This document shows, piece by piece, positions 23,877-31,843 of a stretch of DNA of 32,355 bases. Within the stretch, counting starts at the first letter, position 1. Each line of letters opens with the position of its first letter. Source of the DNA: CAZUMH01 sp964621645 (GTDB taxonomy: Bacteria > Zhuqueibacterota > QNDG01 > JAGLOF01); contig CAZUMH010000032.1 of NCBI GenBank assembly GCA_964621645.1, positions 1 through 32,355 on the forward strand. Reading direction: 5' to 3'. The notes beneath the pieces are model-generated. The model had not been told where the DNA came from, searched no databases, and was given only the letters and a program-made list of their open reading frames with translations. Position numbers and translations under genes: made by a program.

Positions 23877-25988
23877 TTACTCCGCCTTCTTCCAGACCTG
23901 ATCCATGAGGCGCATCAGCTCCAATCCTTCTGATCCTGGAACCGGCACCTCACTGCCCTGAAGCAGGGCGCGGTAAAAAAGGTGGATAAGCCGTTCCGAA
24001 CCGGCCCAGATGTTGAAACGTCCCCGCAGCGAGTTCAGGATATTCTGTCGACCCGCTCGCCGCAGTATCTTCCCCCTGCTTAAAAGCGTGAAACTGCGGC
24101 CCAGTGATTTGGGCAGAGGTCCTGAATCCGATTCCAGGAAGACCGTCTGGTTAAGCAGATCGACTTCCAGGGTGCCGTCTGTTCCATAATATTTTAAAAA
24201 CTGCCGCCGGGGGGAATTGGAGAGTGATACGGTCACCTGACCCAGGGCTCCCTCACCCTCCAGAAAGACCTTCAGTTCATCGGCCTGGACTCCAGGTGTC
24301 CGGCCCAGATATTTCCGGGCTGCGTATTTCACCTGGGCCGCACCGATGCTGTCCAGGATCGGATAGAGGGCATGGGGCAGATAATCCTGAAAAACAGATC
24401 CGGGCATGGCGTACTTCCAGTGTTCTTTGGGATTAAGCTGGGAGGCCTTCTCCTTGAATTGAATGCCGTACCAGCTCTCCAGACAGGTAAGGCGTCCGAT
24501 GAGACCGGCGGCAATGAGCCGACGGGCCTCGATCAGGACATCATCATACAGGTGGTTATGCATCACGCAGAGCCGGCGGTAATGCTTCTCCGCTTCCCGT
24601 ATGAGGCTCTCGGCCTCGGACCCGTTCAGAGTCATCGGTTTCTCCACCAGAACATGGCAGCCTGCCTGCAGGGCTCCGGCAGTGATTTCCCGGTGCAGCT
24701 GCGGCGGCACACAAACATGCACCGCATCCGGTTTTTCCCGCTCGATCATCTCTTTATAATCCTGATAGGTCCCGGAAATGGGATATTTTTTCTTGAGCAG
24801 TTCCAGCCGTTCGGAATCGGGATCGGCGAGGAAAATTTTATCGATGACGCCTAATCTCTTCAAGGCATCCAGATGCACTTCCGAGATCACCCCGCAACCG
24901 ATGATGCCTGCCGTAAACGTTCCGCCCTCCGGGAGGATGACCCTGCCTTTTTCAATGCCTTCGGAACGGGGAGGGATGCGCCGGATCCGGTGCCACTCGA
25001 CAGTACGGTGTAGAGCCGTCTCCAAATCAACCGTGGGATAGGATGGCAGATAACGGCGCAGCTTGTCTGATGAGTAGCGAAACGTACGGGAAAACCAGGT
25101 GAAGTTGGTGCTGCCGAAAGGCGCCTTCTTCCCCATGAATCCGAACATGATCCGCAGGCCGATCTGCATCAGACGCACCAGCCAGAGAGGAAGCCAGGGA
25201 GAAGAGACCTCCGCCCCGATGTCGCGTTTCACCAGCCGCAGATATTCCCGGCGCGGCACCCCACGCTCCTCCAATACGTTAAAAGATCCCCCTTGCAATT
25301 CAGGGACGGACAGAGCGGCTCCGACCGCTCCGGCCACGTTTTCCACATAGGAGATGGGCACCTCGGTGCGGGTATTGCCTACCATGAGGATGAGGCTCTT
25401 GCCCAGGCCCTGTCCCGTCCTGGCGGGGAAGAGCGGTCCCCCCGGTCCGAATATCGGCCCCGGCCGCAGAATCACTCCGGGTAGATCTTTTTCATCTATA
25501 TACTTACGGACCAGTTTTTCTGCCATGAGTTTGGTGCGGGGATAGAAACCCATCTTCTCCTCTGAGCCCAGGCGTCTATCCTCGCCGAGCACCGCTCCGC
25601 TGCGCAGCCGGGAATGGTCATATACGGAAATGGAACTGATATAGACGAATTTTTCTATCTTCTCTTCCAGTGCCAGATCCAACAGATCCTGCGTCGACTG
25701 GACATTGCAATCGTAATAGGTCTCCCAGGAACCGGACATCACCGCGGCGGCGTGGATGATGAACCCGGCCCCCTTTATCGCCTTGCGGAGGATATCCTGG
25801 TCACGCACATCACCGAAGACCAGAGAGACGCCGGGACGATCCAGCGCGGTGTAGTCACTGGAAGAGCGTACGAGAGCCGTGATCCGATACCCCTTATCCA
25901 GAAGTAGGCGGACAATCTCTTTGCCAAGAAATCCCGCTCCCCCGGTTAGTAACACCTGCTTGTTCGTCTTTTTTTCACCGTGTGCCAT
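23877..25988 (-). CDS. fusion of NAD-dependent epimerase/dehydratase (SDR) and Gfo/Idh/MocA oxidoreductase
   Basis: The 703-residue protein has two complete enzyme domains. Residues 11-335 are an extended SDR: TGGAGFLG (15-22), IHAAAVMSG (78-86), YISSISVYD (116-124) and catalytic Y149-x3-K153 in FYPRTK. Residues 355-700 are a Gfo/Idh/MocA oxidoreductase: GIIGCGVISEVH (361-372) for the dinucleotide and VEKPMT with Glu449-Lys450-Pro451. A short basic linker joins them. It would perform two redox or epimerisation steps on a nucleotide or free sugar, perhaps passing a keto intermediate from one site to the other. The substrate is unknown. No frameshift is seen and the reading frame is continuous. 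The ATG is preceded by GAGGAA with normal spacing. Confidence 0.9.
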   Translation of the reverse strand: MAHGEKKTNKQVLLTGGAGFLGKEIVRLLLDKGYRITALVRSSSDYTALDRPGVSLVFGDVRDQDILRKAIKGAGFIIHAAAVMSGSWETYYDCNVQSTQDLLDLALEEKIEKFVYISSISVYDHSRLRSGAVLGEDRRLGSEEKMGFYPRTKLMAEKLVRKYIDEKDLPGVILRPGPIFGPGGPLFPARTGQGLGKSLILMVGNTRTEVPISYVENVAGAVGAALSVPELQGGSFNVLEERGVPRREYLRLVKRDIGAEVSSPWLPLWLVRLMQIGLRIMFGFMGKKAPFGSTNFTWFSRTFRYSSDKLRRYLPSYPTVDLETALHRTVEWHRIRRIPPRSEGIEKGRVILPEGGTFTAGIIGCGVISEVHLDALKRLGVIDKIFLADPDSERLELLKKKYPISGTYQDYKEMIEREKPDAVHVCVPPQLHREITAGALQAGCHVLVEKPMTLNGSEAESLIREAEKHYRRLCVMHNHLYDDVLIEARRLIAAGLIGRLTCLESWYGIQFKEKASQLNPKEHWKYAMPGSVFQDYLPHALYPILDSIGAAQVKYAARKYLGRTPGVQADELKVFLEGEGALGQVTVSLSNSPRRQFLKYYGTDGTLEVDLLNQTVFLESDSGPLPKSLGRSFTLLSRGKILRRAGRQNILNSLRGRFNIWAGSERLIHLFYRALLQGSEVPVPGSEGLELMRLMDQVWKKAE

Positions 25989-26016
25989 TCATCGTTCCTC
26001 AGTCAGCATTCTTCGA

Positions 26017-27633
26017 TTAATTCATCCAGGAATAGATGCGAATCTGTTCTCTTGATTTGACGAGGGCAAGTCTCTCCTCCAAATAGGCTGCCATATCCCG
26101 GGGGACACAGGAGCTCAGGGCAAAAGTATACTCATCCGTGACCAGCCAGCCTTTGGGTGATCCCTCTATGATCTTTTTCAACATATCAAGACTGACAATT
26201 GTCGGCACTCCGGAGTAAGGATCCAGGGGAATGCCGCCTTCGCTTATCAGATGATGCTGCTCCGAAAGATCGTTATTCCCGTTATTGAGATTGTAGTCGC
26301 TCCTGAGGCCGTAATACATGAGCGTCAGGGGGATGGTGGAGATAACGATGTCCCCCTCGCTTTTTTGAGAAGAGACAAAATCGGCGGCGCTGTGCCAGTC
26401 GTGATGAGTAAAGACAAGATTGTACTCCCCTTCATTCAGGGTTGGGAACCGAATTCCCAGCTTGAACCAGAGTGTCAGGGGCAGCCAGGCAAAGAGGATA
26501 ATAAAAACAATCACCTTTACCGAGCCTTGAGACAGGGTGCCGAAGCGGAATGTCAGGCGAGGAAGACTCTTGTCTAACCGCTCCACAGCCACCCGGAAAA
26601 ACCCCACTAACCCATAGGAGGCGATGATCAGAAAGAAGGGCAGCACGTGATACAGGTAGTTGGTGGACTGGTAGGAAAACAGTGCCGAGGCAATTCCGAA
26701 CGGCACCAGGAAATTCAGCAGTATGTAATACCCGGCTTTCGAAAGGCGGGCGACTATTCGTATCGCCCCCATCAGGAAAAACGCCCCCAGAGGAAACATG
26801 GTCGAAGCCGTGAAAAAAGAAAAATAGAAGTACTTGTTCTTGAATTCATCCAAATTAGCCCACTGGGGCACATAGGACAGAGCCCAGCCGAGAAGTCTGT
26901 TAATGCCGAAGAAAAAGTATCCTACCACGAAACCGAGTCCCAGAACAAGCACAATGAGCCCGTACTTATTGCGAAAAAGAGGCATCTTCCCCCGCTGTAC
27001 GGCATAAAAAAGAAAAGCGGAAAGAGAGTAAGCTACTATTACGGCACCGAACATAACCGCGGTGAGATGCACCCGGTAACTCAGATAGAGAAAGACCGCC
27101 CCAATCGCGAGCCAGCCCCATTCCATTCCGATCAGTCGAAGCAGGGGGCGTCTCTGCCCGGGAGGTGATTCGATGCCCCGATAGATGAAATAGGCGCCGC
27201 AGAGATAGAGTGCCTGATAGAGAGTGTAGAAGCGGCAGATTCTGGACCACGCCAGGGCGTAGTAGGAAAAGGCCAGGAGAAAAGCCGCCGCCAGGCCGAC
27301 CTTCCAGTTGAAAAATTTCCTGGCGACCAGAAAAATCAAAATGATGTTGATCACGCCGATGAGAGCGCTGGGAAATCTGGCGCTGAATTCATTCACTCCG
27401 AATACGCTGAAAGAGAAGGCTACGAGACGGTTAAAGAAATCCCCGTGATAATAATGGATCCCCGAAGGGAGAGAGTAGGTGCCGTCTTGATTAAAGGATT
27501 GCGCCGCGTAGACGTGGTAGGGCTCGTCCACCCAAAAATCGAGAGCCGAAAGATGATGGAATCGTAGAAAAGCCCCTGCCAGAACAATGATCACCATCAG
27601 GGACAGAACGATCAGTTTCTTCTTGTTATTCAT
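26017..27633 (-). CDS. GT39/PMT-family membrane glycosyltransferase, second copy
   Basis: This 538-residue protein has an N-terminal membrane helix, the DEPYH motif (Asp36/Glu37) of the first periplasmic loop, around ten further helices, and a C-terminal soluble part of about 110 residues with HHDWHSAADFV. It belongs to the same broad group as the protein at 20737-22419 but is clearly divergent. It should transfer a sugar from a polyprenyl-phosphate donor in the periplasm. A strong GAGGAG lies 5 bases before the ATG. It sits 28 bp upstream of the SDR-Gfo gene and 38 bp downstream of a GT4. Confidence 0.87.
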   Translation of the reverse strand: MNNKKKLIVLSLMVIIVLAGAFLRFHHLSALDFWVDEPYHVYAAQSFNQDGTYSLPSGIHYYHGDFFNRLVAFSFSVFGVNEFSARFPSALIGVINIILIFLVARKFFNWKVGLAAAFLLAFSYYALAWSRICRFYTLYQALYLCGAYFIYRGIESPPGQRRPLLRLIGMEWGWLAIGAVFLYLSYRVHLTAVMFGAVIVAYSLSAFLFYAVQRGKMPLFRNKYGLIVLVLGLGFVVGYFFFGINRLLGWALSYVPQWANLDEFKNKYFYFSFFTASTMFPLGAFFLMGAIRIVARLSKAGYYILLNFLVPFGIASALFSYQSTNYLYHVLPFFLIIASYGLVGFFRVAVERLDKSLPRLTFRFGTLSQGSVKVIVFIILFAWLPLTLWFKLGIRFPTLNEGEYNLVFTHHDWHSAADFVSSQKSEGDIVISTIPLTLMYYGLRSDYNLNNGNNDLSEQHHLISEGGIPLDPYSGVPTIVSLDMLKKIIEGSPKGWLVTDEYTFALSSCVPRDMAAYLEERLALVKSREQIRIYSWMN

Positions 27634-27671
27634 ATCATCTCCTCACTTGCCTGGGATCCGATTGTCCGCTC

Positions 27672-28979
27672 TCAGCCGACCAGTTTATCAAATACCGAAA
27701 CCAGCCTCTCGGTTAAATTCCGGCGCTGAAACCAGGCCACCTTTTCCGATACCCGGGACACAGCCGGAATCGCCCGTGAATCACCACTCAGCTGTGAGCG
27801 CAGAAAAGCCACGATCCCCTCAGCGTCTTCATAGGAAAACATTCTGCCCCGGCCGGTCTCTTTCAAGATAGCCGCGGCCTCGCCCGCCACAGAGCCGCAG
27901 GCCAGAATGGGATTGCCGATTCTCAGATATTCGAAAAGCTTGCCTGGAATGTGGTTGTCCCTTCTATATGTTAAAAGCAGCAGGAGGCTATCGGTACGGA
28001 TCCTGGTAAAAAGCTCCCGGTGGGGCAGATAAGGGATCACCTCGAAGTATTTTTCCAGCCCGGCGTCCACGAAAGAGGGCAGATCTTCGGCACGTGTCGA
28101 TCCAATAAGAGTGATGCTGAAATTGTCCGGGGTGACTTCCCCGCTCTGCTCCAGCTTCCGTATGGCGGCAAACAGCCCTGCGGGCCTGCGGCTGCTGTCC
28201 AGCGCTCCCAGGTAGACAAGATTGAGACTGCGGGAACCCGTCTTTTCCTTTTCGAAGGAGACAAAATCACTTTCGTCAAATCCGTTGGGGATCCAATGAT
28301 ACTTTTCCAGGGGCGGAGCCTTGGGAGCATAATCCTCTTTGATATCCAGACGGCTCACCGCTGTGACCGCATCCGCCCGCGTTAAAACTCTGCGCTCAAG
28401 AATACCGTCCGCCATACTGGTAAGGCGGCTGCGCCGGCATCCGAAATTGGCGTAATGACTCACCCAGGGATCGCGGAAATCGGCCACCCAGGGAAGACCG
28501 CTCCAGCGGGACAGCTTTTTAGCGATAAGCTGCGTCGTCGCCGGGGGTGAAGAGGAAAATATCAGATCAACCCCCTCATTGCGGATTATCCGCTTCCCTT
28601 CTCTGACCGCGAAGGGCAGCCAGCCGATGCGCGCATCCGGGATGACGAGATTCGTTCTGACCCAGGTGGAAAGTTTCTCTTTCCAGCTGCCGCCCCGCTC
28701 TGCCAGAATCCCGGTCTGGATCCTGTTTTCCCGCTTCCTCCCGGAAAACTTTCGATAGATGCCGTAGGGTTCCAGCGAGTCGGTGGCGTATATCTTCGTT
28801 TCCGGAGGGATATCGGCGGCCAGGGATTCGTCTATGGCATAGTACTCGCCATCGCGTACGGTCAGCACCAGGGGCTGCCAGCCGAATGCGGGCAGATACT
28901 TGACGAACTTCAACACCCGCTGGATACTGGGCCCGCCCGCGGGCGGCCAGAAATAGGATATCATCAGTACTTTTTTCAT
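27672..28979 (-). CDS. glycosyltransferase family 4 (WbuB-like group)
   Basis: A 435-residue GT-B protein. The N-terminus MISYFWPPAGGPSIQR with a glycine-rich loop, then FSSSPPATT (141-149) and VADFRDPW (165-172), are characteristic of a GT4 subgroup that includes WbuB-like transferases. Later come IPNGFDESDF, VYLGALDSSRRP and HIPGKLFEYLRIGNPILA with the conserved Glu. It acts on the cytoplasmic side, and its sugar donor cannot be identified. Codons are GC-rich, in contrast to the glycosyltransferases at 12-15 kb. The next gene starts 38 bp downstream. Confidence 0.88.
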   Translation of the reverse strand: MKKVLMISYFWPPAGGPSIQRVLKFVKYLPAFGWQPLVLTVRDGEYYAIDESLAADIPPETKIYATDSLEPYGIYRKFSGRKRENRIQTGILAERGGSWKEKLSTWVRTNLVIPDARIGWLPFAVREGKRIIRNEGVDLIFSSSPPATTQLIAKKLSRWSGLPWVADFRDPWVSHYANFGCRRSRLTSMADGILERRVLTRADAVTAVSRLDIKEDYAPKAPPLEKYHWIPNGFDESDFVSFEKEKTGSRSLNLVYLGALDSSRRPAGLFAAIRKLEQSGEVTPDNFSITLIGSTRAEDLPSFVDAGLEKYFEVIPYLPHRELFTRIRTDSLLLLLTYRRDNHIPGKLFEYLRIGNPILACGSVAGEAAAILKETGRGRMFSYEDAEGIVAFLRSQLSGDSRAIPAVSRVSEKVAWFQRRNLTERLVSVFDKLVG

Positions 28980-29031
28980 GCAGTCTCACATGGTGCGGTC
29001 ATGGTTGCCGGTATACCCGGAAGAGGATGAA

Positions 29032-29901
29032 TCAGGAGCGTCTCTTCCTTCCCTTTTCAACCAGATAGGATATCTGCTGAATAACGGCACTCAGGCCGAA
29101 GAGAAAGAGAATCAGGGGCAGTTTAATATCGGTCTTATGAGCCCGGATCATATTCCCCGTGGACCAGAGGCGCAGCTTCAGGACGTTATCCAGCTTGCCG
29201 GCCTTCTCCTTGTAGGGTACGATACCCTTGCCTCTCACCCAGTGCCAGCGAATAAAGGAAGAGAAGGTTTCCCGTGACTTGTGCTCGACGTAGATGTCCC
29301 GAGCGTAGTGTATCGGTATCCCGGCCTGATTGAGACAATAGGAAAAGTAGGCGTCTTCCAGGTTGGGGTCCGGGAAACTCTCGTCGAACCCTCCGATTTC
29401 CTGGAAAACGTCCTTTCTCACCACCAGGTTGCCGGTGCAGACTTTCTTCACGGTTCCGTCTTCCGCCACGGGCCACATATTATGAAACCCCAGAGATCCT
29501 CCGCCGGGATAGCCCAAAGCCGCGATCGCCTTCCCCAGAGTCGATTTCCCTTTGACGGTAAGACCGCCCGCCAGAACCCGCTTATTGGCATCCTGAAAGT
29601 TGGCCACTATTTTTTCTATATAATCAGCTCCGGGGATGCAGTCTGAATCCATGAAGGCAAGGTAATCCCCCTTAGCCCGGGCGATGCCGATATTGCGGGC
29701 CGTAGCGGGACCGGAATTTGTTAGAGTAGACAAAACGGTGAAGTATGAAGACGCCAGCTCCTTGGTGTTATCGGGAGAGCAGTCATCCACCAGGATGGCT
29801 TCGTACGGCGCAACGGCCTGCTTTTTCAATCCTTCGATGAGAGCCGGCAGATCTTCACTCGCCCGGTAGGCGGGAATGATTACCGATACCTTCTTCCCCA
29901 T
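29032..29901 (-). CDS. glycosyltransferase family 2
   Basis: The 289-residue protein has a complete GT-A fold: SVIIPAYRASEDL (6-18), VDDCSPDN (38-45), the metal-binding DSD at 85-87, GNLVVRKDVF (157-166), the acidic acceptor motif NLEDAYFSY (180-188) and RWHWVRGKG (218-226). A membrane helix near 259-280 probably anchors the C-terminus. It adds a sugar to a growing chain, with unknown donor. GGAGG lies 6 bases upstream of the ATG. It begins 15 bp after the stop of the unclassified TIM-barrel-like gene. Confidence 0.93.
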   Translation of the reverse strand: MGKKVSVIIPAYRASEDLPALIEGLKKQAVAPYEAILVDDCSPDNTKELASSYFTVLSTLTNSGPATARNIGIARAKGDYLAFMDSDCIPGADYIEKIVANFQDANKRVLAGGLTVKGKSTLGKAIAALGYPGGGSLGFHNMWPVAEDGTVKKVCTGNLVVRKDVFQEIGGFDESFPDPNLEDAYFSYCLNQAGIPIHYARDIYVEHKSRETFSSFIRWHWVRGKGIVPYKEKAGKLDNVLKLRLWSTGNMIRAHKTDIKLPLILFLFGLSAVIQQISYLVEKGRKRRS

Positions 29902-29916
29902 GCAGATCCTCCAGGT

Positions 29917-30789
29917 TTAACGTATATGACTCTTAATGATCGAGAATGTCTCCCGGGCGTGTTCCCGGTTGGAAACTCCCACAACAACCGATTCGATATT
30001 GGGCAATCCGTAAAGATACTGGTAGGCTTCCTGGGGCCGCAGGTACCCTGCCGCCAGGGTGCTCATGGCCAAAAGACACAGCTTCTTCTCCCGCAAACAG
30101 GTTTCAAAATCAGGCAGAGAAGGATTCACCTGATACCCCGCCTTGTTCACCGAAGCCATGACCAGGGGATTGCTGATGTCCGTTTTCTCCAACGCCTTCA
30201 TCAAAACAGGGAGATTCTTGGTGCAGAAGGCCGGGATCACTTTATACTTATCCTCAACGTAGTGGTAAAAAATTTCCAGCACATGCGGCATGTCCCACCC
30301 TAAAACCAGATCGGTCATCACATCGTGCAGAAAGATGGCCTTGAGGTTAAGACGGGTGTAGGCTGCTACCTCAAAATCAATCAGCAGGGTGATCATTTTC
30401 TCAACGTCCCGGGTCACCAGGCCTACGCCGCCTTTCAGGAAGATGGAAAGTTTGTTTTGAATGCTGCTCCCTTTAAGCGAATCGGTAACGATATTGACAA
30501 TGCCCTTCTCGTTTGCCTGCTTTACATATTTGGCGATATAGGGTACCAGGAGGTACACCCCCAGCTCCCTGTTCAGGGCAGGGTGTCGTCGCAGCGCTTC
30601 GGCTACCCCCACGGCGCGTTCGTGAGTTGACATCATCAGACCGGTTGCTCCCTGCTGGAATGAAAATTCGATGACTTCCATAATCCGGCTGGCATCGCTG
30701 AAGGCGGCAGCCTTCTTGTCTCCGGCCTGAGCATCCAGATGATTGACTCCGAAAAATTGGTTGTGCCCCAGGACGATTCTATCGATCAT
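29917..30789 (-). CDS. conserved TIM-barrel-like protein of unknown function (aldo/keto-reductase-like tail)
   Basis: I do not recognise this 290-residue protein with confidence. It starts MIDRIVLGHNQFFGVNHLDA and shows alternating strand-helix segments typical of a TIM barrel (GATGLMMSTH, LGVYLLVPYIAKYV, NIVTDSL, VIPAFCTKN). It ends with IESVVVGVSNREHARETFSII, similar to the C-terminus of aldo/keto reductases. The catalytic Asp-Tyr-Lys-His set of that family is not evident. It has no signal peptide or membrane segment. It lies 19 bp after the Gfo/Idh/MocA gene and 15 bp before the GT2, so it is very likely co-expressed in sugar precursor synthesis. AGGAG 6 bases before the ATG fixes the start. 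Confidence 0.75.
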   Translation of the reverse strand: MIDRIVLGHNQFFGVNHLDAQAGDKKAAAFSDASRIMEVIEFSFQQGATGLMMSTHERAVGVAEALRRHPALNRELGVYLLVPYIAKYVKQANEKGIVNIVTDSLKGSSIQNKLSIFLKGGVGLVTRDVEKMITLLIDFEVAAYTRLNLKAIFLHDVMTDLVLGWDMPHVLEIFYHYVEDKYKVIPAFCTKNLPVLMKALEKTDISNPLVMASVNKAGYQVNPSLPDFETCLREKKLCLLAMSTLAAGYLRPQEAYQYLYGLPNIESVVVGVSNREHARETFSIIKSHIR

Positions 30790-30808
30790 GAATGGCTCCT
30801 GTTAATAA

Positions 30809-31840
30809 TTATGTGGAGAAACAAGCGGGTTTCCCCTGACTGTCTGCTGAACGGTAAAAAGCGTCCACGATACGCTGCACTTCAAGACTGCTGGCCAGAT
30901 CCGATTCAACCGATCCACCCTCCCGGATGGCTCTGATGAAATCCTTGTCCTGACGCGTGTACTGGGGACCGCCAAGATCGATCTCCACTCCTTCGAAGAG
31001 ATCAGGCCTGCGCCAGCTGGTCCAGCCTGCGTTAAAGCGCCCCTTCTTCTGATCGAGAAAAAGCTTCAGGGAGTCATCTGAGACCGTCAATGAACCGTAT
31101 TCGCAGCTCAGGTTGATTTCCACTTCCATGAGCCGATGATGGCGCATGCTCCAGGAGGAATCGATCCAGCCCCGGGCACCGTTTTCAAACTCGATCCAGG
31201 CATGGGCGAAATCTTCCACCTGCTCGGAATACCAAGCCCGGGTATGCCCCGAAACCAGCGCGGCCCGGCCGAAATACCAGTAAAGAAGATCAATGAGATG
31301 AGTGGCCTGAGCCGATACCACCCCTCCCCCGGAACGCTGGGGATCATAGCGCCAGCCTTTGCCCCGTCTGAAAAGCTGAGACACGTACACTGTCCCTCTA
31401 AAATGGATCACCCTCCCCAGGATCCCGGTGTCCATAATCTCCTTGGCCTTCATAAAGGTTTCCACATAACGAAGCATGTATCCCACCTGGGTGACGATAC
31501 CCTTCTCCTGTGCTATAGGAACAAGATGCTCCGCTTCCGCGGCTCTGTGAGACAGGGGCTTTTCCAGGAGGATGGGAAGTCCCCGTTTCAGACAGGCTTC
31601 GGCCATTTCCACGTGGAGAAAGACCGGAGTGGCGATCACCACCGCATTCACATCCTCCTTGTCCAGCATCGCCAGATAGTCTTCGTACACCCGTAATTCG
31701 GGTTTCAGGCTCTTCATCCCGCCCAGGAGCAGCCCTGAGGTGTCCGATACCGCCGTCAATGCCACTCCTTCCAGACCATTCAGAATGCCAGCGTGCAGCA
31801 TCCCCATCTTGCCTACGCCAATTACCGCTACCTTTATCAT
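30809..31840 (-). CDS. Gfo/Idh/MocA family NAD(P)-dependent oxidoreductase
   Basis: A 343-residue protein of full family length. It has the N-terminal dinucleotide fold GVGKMGMLHA (8-17) and LLEKPLS with Glu93-Lys94-Pro95. A C-terminal alpha/beta domain contains SGGGVVSAQATHLIDLL, whose His is the usual catalytic or substrate-binding position. It oxidises or reduces a sugar or nucleotide sugar, such as a 3-hydroxyl in amino-sugar pathways, but no aminotransferase is in the window. AAGGA lies 7 bases before the ATG. The upstream GT2 stops 3 bp away, so the two are tightly linked. Confidence 0.92.
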   Translation of the reverse strand: MIKVAVIGVGKMGMLHAGILNGLEGVALTAVSDTSGLLLGGMKSLKPELRVYEDYLAMLDKEDVNAVVIATPVFLHVEMAEACLKRGLPILLEKPLSHRAAEAEHLVPIAQEKGIVTQVGYMLRYVETFMKAKEIMDTGILGRVIHFRGTVYVSQLFRRGKGWRYDPQRSGGGVVSAQATHLIDLLYWYFGRAALVSGHTRAWYSEQVEDFAHAWIEFENGARGWIDSSWSMRHHRLMEVEINLSCEYGSLTVSDDSLKLFLDQKKGRFNAGWTSWRRPDLFEGVEIDLGGPQYTRQDKDFIRAIREGGSVESDLASSLEVQRIVDAFYRSADSQGKPACFST

Positions 31841-31843
31841 AGA

